From Bacteroidota bacterium (GTDB taxonomy: Bacteria; Bacteroidota; Bacteroidia; M30B66), in the NCBI GenBank assembly GCA_027490225.1, contig JAIXYK010000029.1, positions 1 to 59,107 of the forward strand: DNA of 59,107 nucleotides, written 5' to 3'. A program made the translations under genes and the position numbers. The notes below the pieces were generated by a model. That model had not been told where the DNA came from and did not search any database. It worked only from the letters and a program-made list of their open reading frames with translations. Below are positions 1-9,554 of the stretch, one piece after another (positions within the stretch are counted from its first letter, which is position 1; every line of letters begins with the position of its first letter).

Positions 1-692
1 AATGTAGCTTGAGACCAAACAGTTCTCCAAGTGTCAACGTTAACGTTTGTGTAAGCATTGCTAAACATTGAAATAACATCAGCAGCATCTTCTGTTGGAG
101 TTGGTGCAGCAGTTAATGGCTCGTTATTAGTTGGGGTAGAAGCATTAAAAGTGATATTGTCAAAATAAACAATGTTATCTTGAGTTCTTGCGTTAAAATC
201 AGGGAAAACAATTATCTGACTTAACTGCCCTTCAGCTCCCGGAGGGTTAATAAAGCTAGAAAAGTCAAATGTAAGTTCTTCCCACTGGTTTATAAGTGTA
301 TTTGGCACTTTTATATCGCCTTGAGACCAGCCTGTAGCTGTAGCTAATTTAATTCCTACATCGCTAATTACTGATTTCCAAACCATAATTTTGATAGTAG
401 AAGTAGATGCATCTAATACAAACGGTCCTAAATCTGCGCCGCTGTTTGATTCGCAACCCGCATAAGGTTGTCCGCCCAATCTTGCTGTAAATTTAGCAAC
501 AGTTGCTGACGTATTGTTTCCTGCAGCATCTGGGTTAGGAATAATTTCTAATGCAGGATTATCTACATTTTCAAATGTTGTCCAGGTCCAAGCTGCACCG
601 TTACCACCAACTTCAAAGTTAATGGGTACATTTTGAGCAAAGCTCATAGATGATACAAGAAGCATCACCGAAGAAAATAAAGTTGTTTTCAT
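1..692 (-). CDS. Secreted carbohydrate-binding protein, C-terminus cut off by window edge
   Basis: I translated this edge-running frame by hand. It starts at the ATG complementary to 690-692 and stays open to base 1 (230 codons). It begins with a signal peptide (MKTTLFSSVMLL, then a hydrophobic stretch ending SFAQ). Next comes a beta-sandwich-like domain with the CBM-type phrase VYFDNITF, and then a linker that starts a second domain (AAPTPTEDAADVISMF). That second start closely matches the C-terminal domain of the glycan-binding lipoprotein at 10399-11805 (APVPTNNPNDVISLF). It is the last visible gene of the glucan operon, or has its own promoter. I infer a non-catalytic glycan-binding role; enzymatic domains beyond the edge cannot be excluded. 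Confidence 0.75.
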   Translation of the reverse strand, partial: MKTTLFSSVMLLVSSMSFAQNVPINFEVGGNGAAWTWTTFENVDNPALEIIPNPDAAGNNTSATVAKFTARLGGQPYAGCESNSGADLGPFVLDASTSTIKIMVWKSVISDVGIKLATATGWSQGDIKVPNTLINQWEELTFDFSSFINPPGAEGQLSQIIVFPDFNARTQDNIVYFDNITFNASTPTNNEPLTAAPTPTEDAADVISMFSNAYTNVNVDTWRTVWSQAT

Positions 693-712
693 GTTTAATT
701 GATTTATGTATT

Positions 713-742
713 TAAAATTAGAATTGTAATGCACTTTTGCAA
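713..742 (-). promoter_or_regulatory. Possible promoter of the left-edge gene
   Basis: On the minus strand TTG (740-742) is followed after 19 bases by TAATTTTA (713-720). This is one base off the Bacteroidota -7 box TAnnTTTG. It would start transcription about 15 bases ahead of the ATG. The match is imperfect and the gene may simply be read from the operon. Confidence 0.3.
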
Positions 743-755
743 GTGTTATCTTAAT

Positions 756-773
756 GAAGAATGTGCATTCTTC
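756..773 (-). other. Intercistronic stem-loop
   Basis: GAAGAATG, a 2-base loop and CATTCTTC form a perfect 8-bp inverted repeat between the cytoplasmic GH17 gene and the left-edge gene. A second, smaller one (CACTT-TTGC-AAGTG) lies at 732-745. Neither is followed by a T-run in the direction of transcription, so an ordinary terminator is unlikely. mRNA processing or a protein-binding site are alternatives. Confidence 0.45.
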
Positions 774-814
774 TGTTAGTTTTATGGGATTGTTTTTTTA
801 CATAGCTTATGTTT

Positions 815-1735
815 TTAAATGAATTCCTTAACAAATTTTAAGTTTTCTTGGCTGTCCCAGATTCCCCAATGAGCACCAACATCACCTTCACTTCCTACTT
901 TCCACGATTCATCAAAAGATGAGAAATAGAAAGTTTCGATGTTATCGTCGCTTGCCCATAAATGCGTATTAATAAAATACTTCAGTGCATTTATTTCAGA
1001 TGGAATAGAACCTCCAAGCGACTGTCCATTGCTCGGCCAACCTGTTTCTGTGATAATAACTTTTTTATTCCCACCAGCTAATTTAGCCTTATTGTACATG
1101 TCTTTCATATGTGCTAGCGAATAATCGAAAGGAGTTCCTTCCCAAAATGGATAACAATTACAAAGTATAACATCACAAATAGCAGTTATGTTTGGTCTTT
1201 GAACAAACTCATAGTACGCATCAACATAACCTACCGGAACATGCTTGACTTCATTTTTAACAGATTCTATACATCTTATGAGTTCCTTTTCTGTTAAGTC
1301 TTTTCTATACAAAACTTCATTACCAACAGCTGCAATATCTACGAATCCATCATTGGCCAATTGAATTAAACCATCAATTTCGGTTTTATTTTTTTCAATA
1401 TCACTGCCCAGCCATGCGCCAACTAGTGTTTTCAAACCATATTCTTTGGCTATTCTAGGAATTAACTCGTTGCCTTCTGTTGTTGAAAAAGAACGAATCC
1501 ATTGCGTATGTTTCTGCAATTTTTCAATTCTTCTGCGAATTTGCGTTTCGGTTAGTGTATCCCCAGGTTTTTGCCCCTCTTCGTAAGGACTAAAGCAAAA
1601 CCCATGCACTCCACTATGCAATACTTCCAAGAAAATATCTTGTATTTCGCCTTCCGATTTTTCTTCTAAAAAACCTTCTCTGTTTTTAAAACTTCGGCCT
1701 TTATTATTTAAAAATTGTTCTGGTCTGAATGACAT
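815..1735 (-). CDS. Cytoplasmic GH17-family beta-glucanase-like protein
   Basis: This is a GH17-type (clan GH-A) TIM barrel of 306 residues. The acid/base is expected at E140 in AAVGNEV and the nucleophile at E230 in IITETGWPS, both as in family 17 beta-1,3-glucanases. I chose the ATG at 1735. An ATG at 1819 would add 28 non-conserved residues and overlap the transporter gene by 59 bases. There is no signal peptide, so it should act inside the cell on imported oligosaccharides, unlike the exported GH17 at 4730-6043. It follows the symporter gene by 25 bases. Hydrolysis or transglycosylation of beta-1,3-gluco-oligosaccharides is inferred; the exact linkage cannot be read from sequence. Confidence 0.85.
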   Translation of the reverse strand: MSFRPEQFLNNKGRSFKNREGFLEEKSEGEIQDIFLEVLHSGVHGFCFSPYEEGQKPGDTLTETQIRRRIEKLQKHTQWIRSFSTTEGNELIPRIAKEYGLKTLVGAWLGSDIEKNKTEIDGLIQLANDGFVDIAAVGNEVLYRKDLTEKELIRCIESVKNEVKHVPVGYVDAYYEFVQRPNITAICDVILCNCYPFWEGTPFDYSLAHMKDMYNKAKLAGGNKKVIITETGWPSNGQSLGGSIPSEINALKYFINTHLWASDDNIETFYFSSFDESWKVGSEGDVGAHWGIWDSQENLKFVKEFI

Positions 1736-1760
1736 ATCAATTTGTGTTAACTTGTTAAAA

Positions 1761-3191
1761 TTACAGTTCGCCTCTTCGTTTAATGAGTTCTTCTTTGATT
1801 TCTTCAGCTTTCTGCTCATTCAAATCATAATTCCACATACACCAAATGGCCAATGCTGCAGTTACAGAAGGAATGATTACATCCATTAATCGTAAATTAT
1901 TCATCGTTTCAAGTGACTGATTTGTTAAGTTTTGATTAAACCCAACTACCTTTAAAACTACACCTCCTAATGCCAATGCCAATGCTTGTCCCAGCTTTAC
2001 CATCCACCAATAAACAGCTCCAAATGTACCTTCTCTGCGCGGCATTCCATTTCTTAATTCATCCAAATCGCACACATCGGCAGTCATTGACATCATCAAA
2101 GTAAAAAGGCCACCTAATCCAAAGGCCATGAATGGCACTGGTATAAAAACCATCCAAGGATGAGCAGGATTAAATCCCCACCATTTAAGAATATAACCAA
2201 ATATAGAAATTGCTGTTGAGATTATGAATGCCTTTCGTTTTCCAAATTTATTTGCCATAAAAGTAACAATAGGAATTACCCCAAATGCCGTGAGAATTGC
2301 ACTTACCGTTGCAAACCATGCAGGTAAAGTTCCCGCATCTGCATAACTGCCTTTGAACATGTAAAAAACAATGATAAAAAAACTAAAAGATGCAACCATT
2401 TGAAATCCATTAAACACCAAAAACGTTGCTCCGCATAAACGCATAAACGGGTCGTTTTTAGTCATATTCTTCATATCAATAAGCAACCTTTTCATATTTG
2501 TGCCAATGGTACTAAATGATATTTCAGCCCTGTTTTCAATATGTGTAGAGTCTATGCCAATACAAAAAATGGCCGGCAATAAACCAAGTACCACACAAAT
2601 TATCCCCACAATTATAGAAAGTTGTCTCACACCTTCTGCCTGATTTTCGAACAGATTTGGATTCGCAATAAGTACCCAAAACCAAGGAACTACCATCCAT
2701 GCAATTTGACCAATGGTTTGTGAAAAGCCCATTAATCGCGTGCGTTCTTTATAATCGCTGGTCATTTCATAACCAAGTCCAATTAATGGTGTAGCAAAAA
2801 TGGCATTCGTTAAAATAAATAAGATGGAAAAAATCAAAAAATACCAAAAATTGTAAACTGTACCATTCTCTGCATACAACTGCCATTGTACCGCAAACAA
2901 AATCCCGCAAAGCAAGGCTCCTACGAAAATATATGGCCTTCTTCTCCCCCAACGTGAATTGGTATTATCTGAAATAAATCCAATAATTGGGTCAGATAAT
3001 GCGTCAACAAAACGAGGAATAGCAGCTAATAAACCAGCCAAAGCAGGGTCGATACCAAACGCGGTAAGTAAAAAAAATGAAAAAACACCCAAAGCGCCAG
3101 GTAATAGATTATTTACCAAATGTCCTGCTCCAAAAGCTGCTTTTTGCATTAAAGGAATCTTGCTTCTTGTTGTTTGAGTTTCCGTTGACAT
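1761..3191 (-). CDS. GPH-family (MFS) sugar:cation symporter
   Basis: This 476-residue inner-membrane protein has about 12 hydrophobic segments. It carries the family signature between helices 2 and 3 (DPIIGFISDNTNSRWGRRRP), typical of glycoside-pentoside-hexuronide symporters related to MelB. In this operon it most likely brings gluco-oligosaccharides from the periplasm to the cytoplasmic phosphorylase and GH17. It lies 11 bases after the GH30 stop, and both neighbours are glucan hydrolases. Substrate (laminaribiose, gentiobiose or longer) is inference; the family assignment is firm. Confidence 0.88.
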   Translation of the reverse strand: MSTETQTTRSKIPLMQKAAFGAGHLVNNLLPGALGVFSFFLLTAFGIDPALAGLLAAIPRFVDALSDPIIGFISDNTNSRWGRRRPYIFVGALLCGILFAVQWQLYAENGTVYNFWYFLIFSILFILTNAIFATPLIGLGYEMTSDYKERTRLMGFSQTIGQIAWMVVPWFWVLIANPNLFENQAEGVRQLSIIVGIICVVLGLLPAIFCIGIDSTHIENRAEISFSTIGTNMKRLLIDMKNMTKNDPFMRLCGATFLVFNGFQMVASFSFFIIVFYMFKGSYADAGTLPAWFATVSAILTAFGVIPIVTFMANKFGKRKAFIISTAISIFGYILKWWGFNPAHPWMVFIPVPFMAFGLGGLFTLMMSMTADVCDLDELRNGMPRREGTFGAVYWWMVKLGQALALALGGVVLKVVGFNQNLTNQSLETMNNLRLMDVIIPSVTAALAIWCMWNYDLNEQKAEEIKEELIKRRGEL

Positions 3192-3202
3192 AGTTAATTT
3201 GT

Positions 3203-4726
3203 TTAGCTGGATTTAGAATTAGGTGAGATTAAAAGTGTTTGAATGGCCTTCCCTTGAATTTTAAAATCAATGGTTTTTTCATTAAGTTTTACTTGAATAT
3301 TCTCGGTTTTTTCATTCGGATTAAAAATGACTACAGCAATACTTTTATCGGGATTTTCGGCAGCTGTAACCATGATGTTGTTATTAGAATGTTTAAATCC
3401 TATTCGCTTTGCACCTGGTCTTATAAATTTGCTGAAATGCGCAATGGTGTAATACAATGGCGTAAAGTAAATTTCATTTTTCTCCTCATCAACAATTACA
3501 GGAGCTGTACACCAGTTTTTTGCCCAATTCGGACCGCCTTGTTTATTGAGCACCATGTTCCAATCAATCCAACCATCCACCCAATTATTGAGGCAACCAA
3601 TCATATCGCGGGCGTAACGGAATACGGGCACATATTTCGGATGTAAGTGTTTTAGATCCGCTGGAGCCCATGTAAAGCCCCAATCTTTTGCATCTTCTGA
3701 CCAATACCAGGCATCGTTTTTCCAACGCGGCACCTCCGCATCAATGCACCCTTCCGTTTGAATCAAGTATTTATTCGGCGCTTTGTTATGCGCATATTGC
3801 AATGCTTCTGGAAAATAATCAAAAGTACTTGCATACCAATGAACTGCGGTGCCATCAAAATATTGAGCTGCTTCAGCATCGTCATACATAGCGTCTACCC
3901 AAATTTTTAATTGCTCATCACGATTTTGATCAAAGCCTAAAATCTTTACCTGATGCCCGTCTTTTTTCAATTGAGTACCTAAGTGATTTTTTACAAAATC
4001 GTTCATTTCGGCTGGTGTATAATGCATACTTTCCCAATTGCTATCGTTGCCTAATGGCTCATTCTCCACCGTGATTCCCCAAATTTGTATTCCTTCTTTT
4101 TGATATGCTTGCAGGTATTTCGAAAAATACATGGCCCAAGTTGGATAATATTTAGGTAATAATTTACCACCACGCCAGCTATTGTTATCTTTCATCCATG
4201 GTGGCGCTGTCCATGGCGATGCAATTATTTTAAAACCATCTTTTGACTTTTCCTTTGCTGCTTTTATGATAGGAATAAGATCGTTTTTGTCTTCTTCAAC
4301 AGAAAAGCTTTGAAGTCCTAAATCATCAGGAACATTTGCATATGCATAGTTTCCCAATGAAAAATCGCAGGAATTAATATGCGTGCGGGTGAGCGAATAG
4401 TTTGCACCAGCTTCGCTAAAATATGCATCTAGAATTTTGTTCCTGTTTTCGGCACTTAGTTGTGTCAACAAATGCGCGGATGCTTCGGTAAAAGAACCTC
4501 CAAAACCAGTAATGGTTTGAAATGTTTCTTGTGGTAATAAGGTAATAACTGATGGATTGCCCGAGTTCGAAAAATCGCTAACAGCAGTTAATTGATTACC
4601 TGAAGCTGAAGTCTCATACAGCGACACATTCAATTTATTATTGTCGGCACAACTATTCATAAAAAGAATAATTAAGTTGCAGAAAATAAAAATGGAGATA
4701 TGTAAACGTATTTTCTTCATTTGCAT
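3203..4726 (-). CDS. GH30-family glucanase lipoprotein, probably beta-1,6-glucan active
   Basis: This 507-residue protein is a lipoprotein: a hydrophobic leader ends at LFMNSC, with the lipidated Cys at 26. The GH30 landmarks are GFGGSFTEASAHLL near residue 75, acid/base E223 in TVENEP, and nucleophile E325 in LIQTEGC. A C-terminal beta-domain ends the protein. Bacterial GH30 enzymes of this glucosylceramidase-like type often cut beta-1,6-glucosidic bonds, which would trim the side branches of laminarin. A start at the third codon (4720, MKKIRL) is equally possible. The start lies 3 bases after the upstream GH17 stop, so translation is probably coupled. Confidence 0.88.
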   Translation of the reverse strand: MQMKKIRLHISIFIFCNLIILFMNSCADNNKLNVSLYETSASGNQLTAVSDFSNSGNPSVITLLPQETFQTITGFGGSFTEASAHLLTQLSAENRNKILDAYFSEAGANYSLTRTHINSCDFSLGNYAYANVPDDLGLQSFSVEEDKNDLIPIIKAAKEKSKDGFKIIASPWTAPPWMKDNNSWRGGKLLPKYYPTWAMYFSKYLQAYQKEGIQIWGITVENEPLGNDSNWESMHYTPAEMNDFVKNHLGTQLKKDGHQVKILGFDQNRDEQLKIWVDAMYDDAEAAQYFDGTAVHWYASTFDYFPEALQYAHNKAPNKYLIQTEGCIDAEVPRWKNDAWYWSEDAKDWGFTWAPADLKHLHPKYVPVFRYARDMIGCLNNWVDGWIDWNMVLNKQGGPNWAKNWCTAPVIVDEEKNEIYFTPLYYTIAHFSKFIRPGAKRIGFKHSNNNIMVTAAENPDKSIAVVIFNPNEKTENIQVKLNEKTIDFKIQGKAIQTLLISPNSKSS

Positions 4727-4729
4727 GCA

Positions 4730-6043
4730 TCAGTGATGAATTATTATTTCGTGAGCAGAAACGGGCGCTTTTACAAATTTCAAAAGGCTATCTAAATTTC
4801 CATCGAAAGTTTTGGTGATAGGCTTCCCTCCTCTTGTTAAACCTTTGAATGTTCCTTTATCAACTTCATCCCAAATCATGTATTTAGCCTGAGAACGAGT
4901 ATTTATCAATCCAAAATGATTTTCAGAGCCCTGAGGATTTTTTGCGTCTTTCCAAGGCTCATCAAAAGCTTCAAAAAAGAAGCAAGCGATTCCTGATTTT
5001 TTTGTCCATTCGCGAATAAGCTTGTAATAAATTCCTGATTTGTATTGGTCGGCAGCCCTAGAACCTTCGTTGCCATAATGTTCATTAGAATAAGTGGCCC
5101 AACCTGTTTCACCAATATGAACGGGTTTGTTTATTTTTAAACCTCTCATATAATTAACAACGCTTTCATATTGTGACTTTGCGTACTGCAATGACCTGAG
5201 CATTGCTGCATCAATTTTTTCCAAATCAGATAAATTACTTTCACTTTCTGGAACAGCCCAAAACTGCGGATTGTAATGTGTATCATGCATAGGATAAGTA
5301 TGCATAGAAATGTAATCTACAGCTTTAATGAGCTGATTTAAGGTGTCATTGTGATATTCTGCACCACCTCCACCCCAGGAAGCAAAATTATCGGAGCTGG
5401 TAATCCATAAATCGGCAGGTAATTTTCCTTTTTTCTTCAAATCCTGAAGGTGATTTACCCAATTTAAAATAATGTGCGGTTCAACATAATAAGCTGTTGC
5501 CCATTTCACCATCGCTTCGTTGCCTACAGCTATAACTTTTACGATATCTGGATATTTATTGGCTAAAGCAACAGCACGTTCTATTTCAGAAGCATTTTGC
5601 TCACTTTCCTCATGGTGAAGAGGATTATCAGTGCGTGGATGCTTGCAATCAATCCAAGCACCAAGCATAAGATACATTTCAAAATCAGGATTTTCTGATT
5701 TCAATTTTGTAATGGCTTCAAGCAAGTTGGTTGCTTCCTGGTAAAATACATTATAGGTTCTCAGTATTTTAATGCCCATTGCCGATAGAATTTTTAGGTC
5801 TTCGGTTAACTCAGCCATTGTTGGTTCAATTTCTCTCGATGTATGGCGAAAACCACCAAAACTAATGGCCAAATAATCTGGGTTGCCTAATATTTCTTTA
5901 GCTGTCATATTTTTAGCTTTATTTTGTTGTTGTTGAGCTATTAAAGGAGCATTCAAAAAAGAAATCATTAATATCAACATACCTAAGCGTAAACCTGGAG
6001 TTGAAATGAATTTCCTTTTTAAAAATGCCATTTTTTCGCTCAT
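4730..6043 (-). CDS. Exported GH17-family beta-1,3-glucanase-like enzyme
   Basis: This 437-residue protein has an N-terminal basic-hydrophobic leader (residues 8-36, ending LNAPLIAQ), so it is exported to the periplasm or beyond. The TIM barrel carries acid/base E176 (IAVGNEAM) and nucleophile E312 (HIGETGWATY). It differs from the second GH17 in this operon by its leader and several insertions. Its ATG overlaps the stop of the phosphorylase gene as ATGA, a clear translational coupling. An internal start at 6031 (MAFLKRKF) would give a more normal signal peptide. The likely action is on the beta-1,3-glucan backbone or oligosaccharides in the periplasm. Confidence 0.86.
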   Translation of the reverse strand: MSEKMAFLKRKFISTPGLRLGMLILMISFLNAPLIAQQQQNKAKNMTAKEILGNPDYLAISFGGFRHTSREIEPTMAELTEDLKILSAMGIKILRTYNVFYQEATNLLEAITKLKSENPDFEMYLMLGAWIDCKHPRTDNPLHHEESEQNASEIERAVALANKYPDIVKVIAVGNEAMVKWATAYYVEPHIILNWVNHLQDLKKKGKLPADLWITSSDNFASWGGGGAEYHNDTLNQLIKAVDYISMHTYPMHDTHYNPQFWAVPESESNLSDLEKIDAAMLRSLQYAKSQYESVVNYMRGLKINKPVHIGETGWATYSNEHYGNEGSRAADQYKSGIYYKLIREWTKKSGIACFFFEAFDEPWKDAKNPQGSENHFGLINTRSQAKYMIWDEVDKGTFKGLTRGGKPITKTFDGNLDSLLKFVKAPVSAHEIIIHH

Positions 6044-9000
6044 CCTCTTAAATTTTGTTCTAAGACGAAAACATTGATTTTAGAAACTTTTCCTGTTCTT
6101 TTAAAAATCTCAGAACTTGTTATTTCATCAAGTAAAAAACCATCAAAATGAACTTTTAAACCATCATTCAAAATAATTTCTATTCCTGTTTTATCAGAAA
6201 TATTATAAACCACAGGCACCTGACAAATTGAAAAACCAATTGCATTCTCATTCATCTGAACAGCAATATCTTTATTTGTAATGTCAATAAAATGAGCAAT
6301 TTGTTCTTGTTTCAAAAACTCGCTTCTTCTCAAAATGAGTGGATTAAAACCTAATTTTCCATCTTCAATAAAAACTCCTAATTCTGCAAATCGCACTAAA
6401 ATATCTTCTTTCACTTGTCCGGTCATTCCTGGTTGCTGTGCGCCACGGTGCATGGGCGTATGCGAATAAGGATCGGTAGGGAAAGCGCCATAAACTTCAG
6501 GCGATTTATGAATGCCTATACCATCGCCTATTTCATAAAAATGTTTCAATAACTGATTCACAACTTCCTCCTCTACATTCAATTGAATGGCATTGGTACA
6601 AGCTTCCTGCACTGCGAGATAGAGTTTAGAAACCATATGCCAATAAATAGATCCTAAACCTTCATAAGCATAAAAAGTACCTGACCTTCCAGTAAATGAT
6701 TTATGGTTGAAAACAGCTTCGAAAATTTGAAGAATGAGCGTCCTTTCTTTGGATAACAAATCTGAATAAATCGAATTTTCCAATTCATTTAATGCAGCAT
6801 TTAAATCTCCTGCATTTTTAAAATTGCCATTGAAATGATGATTGCCCAGCACATCTTTCGTGATTATTTGGTGGTTATGTGCATTTACCAATTCCTGCAA
6901 TAGCTTCGATTGCTTTACCGATGCTTCAGAAATGCTATTCTTTTGCAAAAATCCAAGTAATGGTTTGTTGGGATACAACAAATAACTGTTTTGGTCGGCT
7001 CTGTAAAGTTCACTTTTTCTTAAAGAATCAAGCAACAATAAAGTTTCTTTACTACTCAAATATCCTGAACTAATTGCAGCTACCTGACCTTCTAACATTT
7101 CACTTAAATGGTCTAATGATAATTCGCCACTCTCATGAATTGATACCAAATTATAAGCATGATACAGATGATCCTTTCTTCGGTTTGCAGCAATTGTGTG
7201 CTCAAAATACTTTAATGAAATATTGATGAAATGTTTTAGCTCATCAACTTCTATTTCAGCTTTTTTGCCACTAAAACCTTGATTATAAATGGTCTCTCGG
7301 TAATTACTTCCAGCACCGCACAATGCATCAACTATGATTCTTCTGTCTTTATTGTTGATGGACGAAACAAGTAAATGTTGGTAAGAAGTAAGTGTATTAG
7401 CAATGTTTGTAAACAATTCTGCCAATTCTTCAGAAATATGAATTTCCGAAACTTCAACTTGAACAAGTACTTGCTCAAAGAAACTGAAGAACCTTCTTAA
7501 GTAATTCAAAGTAACCATCGAAACGCCATTGCCAACCAAAGCATTATTGGCGTCATTCCATTCTGGGCGCTGGGTATTCATCCAAATACCGCCTTCGGGA
7601 ATGAAATTGCTGGTTTTAGATAAAACTGTGGCCAATATTTTTTCGAGAAAATTTACATGGTATATTTCTCCGTTTTGTTTGGTCAAAAGTGAACCATCGG
7701 CGCCAATTTCAACTATTTTTTTACGAATCTGAATGTCTGATGTTTCTTCAAAATCAATTGTATTCTTTGGGTCAATAAGTATTTCGCTATAAGGCTTAAT
7801 TCTGTATGGAACATTGGCATAAACAAAATGAGCTGCATTTATAATGTTCGATAAAATCTTAGGATTTTTATTATGCGCGAATTCTAGGAATTTTAGTAGA
7901 TAGATAATTTGGTGGTCGCCCCAGTAGCCAATAAAAGACCAAGGATTTTCCGGCTCTACAATTTCCCAATCGAAGCCATCTTTTGTAATTCTGTAAGGAT
8001 TGTAACCATCGAAAGTAGATGCATTCAAAAACTTGAAAATCATGCCTTCAATAAACTCCGGATAAGCATGAACTAAAGCTTCCCAATTTTGGAAAATATC
8101 GCGCCAGTTACCTTCATAATCTAGAATCTTAGAACCATCTATTTCACTGTTTGTGTTGATAGAAAACTTATTCCAAGGACGGCTCGGGTCGCCATGTCTT
8201 CGGCTGAATTTCAAAGGCAAATATTCCTTACTCAAGCGAATCAAATCGGCATCATTACTTTTGGAAAGCATTTGTTCCAAATCTAACTGACTGAAATCAT
8301 CTGCTAAAGCATTTATAAAAGATGCATTAGCGCTAAAAACAGCTTTATTAGCTTTGACCAAATATGTAACGAAATCTTGCTTTTCGATTTGGTAATTGTT
8401 ATCGAAAATTCCACCACGCATGATGTTAAAAAGCACGTTCGACAAATGACGCGCATCTTTTAATTTATCGGCCGTATACTGCAAACCATCGGCTTGAGCA
8501 AGTAATTCCATCAAGTTTTTTGTACCTAATGCAATGTCTGATTCAAGTTTATTTTCAATTTCGTTGTTTGATGTTATTGACTCACAAAGATTAACAACTT
8601 GCGTTTGGTCTTGATTTACATTTGTAATGATTTTCCAGGCTTTTCTAGCATCATTTTTCAGGACAAAATCTGCACAAATAAAATAAGCGCCTTTCTCACC
8701 TTTTACATCTTTTTCTCCGTGAATTACTTTTTGATTTCTAAAAGCATCTAATTGTAAAGAAGACAAAAGATACGTTGGATTTTCAAGTCCCAAAGACCAG
8801 GCAATATTTGCTTTTAACGATTCACTGGGTTCTGCTTTATCTGAAATGATGGCACTCAACGCGAAAATCCCCAAGCCGGTTTTAGGCTCTAATTCACTTC
8901 TTTTATATGCATCCACCAGATTACTGGTGGTAGTTTGCAAATAGCTGTTAACACCAAAAGGCATTATGTTTTGAATTCCATCTACAACACTAATTTTATA

Positions 9001-9519
9001 ATCATTTCCAGAGTGATTGATCAGTTCTGCTTTTTTTACAAATCCAAACAGATTACTGGAATTCCATTGGTATCTAAAAGTGATACCTAAGTCGTAATTT
9101 GTTTCTTCGAAAATGACTTTATTCCCGCAAATATTCTTGTATAAATTTCTGGTAATCTTGTATTTAGATGTATTTCTATTGCTGTAAGGTTCCCAAACAA
9201 ATACTTGTCCATCAATATTGATTTGAAAAATGGATTTGCTTCCAGTGATATCAGCAAATTCAGCCAATTTATCGTCTGTGTAATAAGGAAACAAAGCGTA
9301 TTCAGGATTTTTTCGTCCTGCAGTTAGACCACCATTACTTACGATGTACATCCAATGATTGGAATTGCTCACGATGTTCATCAAAAATGGACGCATTAAT
9401 TGTTGATTCGAAATTTTGAAAAATGTTTCCTTCTCAATTTCCACCACTTGAATATCAACTACAGTGTTTTGGTTTTCAACACTTTCAGCTTCCATTAGTA
9501 TATTTTCGTTATTGGTCAT
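6040..9519 (-). CDS. Large beta-1,3-glucan phosphorylase-like protein (GH94/GH149/GH161 type)
   Basis: This 1159-residue protein has no signal peptide and is therefore cytoplasmic. Its length and architecture (N-terminal beta-sandwich, then a long alpha-rich catalytic region, then a beta C-terminus) fit the disaccharide/glucan phosphorylases of families GH94, GH149 and GH161. The motif PEWNDANNALVG carries the expected general acid at D656. Further conserved-looking stretches are HGDPSRPWNKF and YDYEGNWRD-like sequence near residues 450-475, and HRGAQQPGMTGQVKEDIL near 1030. The size and the beta-1,3-glucan neighbours favour GH149 or GH161. It would split beta-1,3-gluco-oligosaccharides with phosphate to give glucose 1-phosphate, saving ATP. 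Its stop overlaps the next gene start by 4 bases. The family choice is inferred and untested. Confidence 0.75.
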   Translation of the reverse strand: MTNNENILMEAESVENQNTVVDIQVVEIEKETFFKISNQQLMRPFLMNIVSNSNHWMYIVSNGGLTAGRKNPEYALFPYYTDDKLAEFADITGSKSIFQINIDGQVFVWEPYSNRNTSKYKITRNLYKNICGNKVIFEETNYDLGITFRYQWNSSNLFGFVKKAELINHSGNDYKISVVDGIQNIMPFGVNSYLQTTTSNLVDAYKRSELEPKTGLGIFALSAIISDKAEPSESLKANIAWSLGLENPTYLLSSLQLDAFRNQKVIHGEKDVKGEKGAYFICADFVLKNDARKAWKIITNVNQDQTQVVNLCESITSNNEIENKLESDIALGTKNLMELLAQADGLQYTADKLKDARHLSNVLFNIMRGGIFDNNYQIEKQDFVTYLVKANKAVFSANASFINALADDFSQLDLEQMLSKSNDADLIRLSKEYLPLKFSRRHGDPSRPWNKFSINTNSEIDGSKILDYEGNWRDIFQNWEALVHAYPEFIEGMIFKFLNASTFDGYNPYRITKDGFDWEIVEPENPWSFIGYWGDHQIIYLLKFLEFAHNKNPKILSNIINAAHFVYANVPYRIKPYSEILIDPKNTIDFEETSDIQIRKKIVEIGADGSLLTKQNGEIYHVNFLEKILATVLSKTSNFIPEGGIWMNTQRPEWNDANNALVGNGVSMVTLNYLRRFFSFFEQVLVQVEVSEIHISEELAELFTNIANTLTSYQHLLVSSINNKDRRIIVDALCGAGSNYRETIYNQGFSGKKAEIEVDELKHFINISLKYFEHTIAANRRKDHLYHAYNLVSIHESGELSLDHLSEMLEGQVAAISSGYLSSKETLLLLDSLRKSELYRADQNSYLLYPNKPLLGFLQKNSISEASVKQSKLLQELVNAHNHQIITKDVLGNHHFNGNFKNAGDLNAALNELENSIYSDLLSKERTLILQIFEAVFNHKSFTGRSGTFYAYEGLGSIYWHMVSKLYLAVQEACTNAIQLNVEEEVVNQLLKHFYEIGDGIGIHKSPEVYGAFPTDPYSHTPMHRGAQQPGMTGQVKEDILVRFAELGVFIEDGKLGFNPLILRRSEFLKQEQIAHFIDITNKDIAVQMNENAIGFSICQVPVVYNISDKTGIEIILNDGLKVHFDGFLLDEITSSEIFKRTGKVSKINVFVLEQNLRG

Positions 9520-9554
9520 TTAAATTGTAGCGCTAACTTTTGAATTGTACTTAT

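Noticed and set aside
1736-1819. Longer start for the cytoplasmic GH17
   Set aside because: The extra 28 residues are unlike GH17, give no signal peptide and overlap the transporter gene by 59 bases; an ATG exists at 1735.
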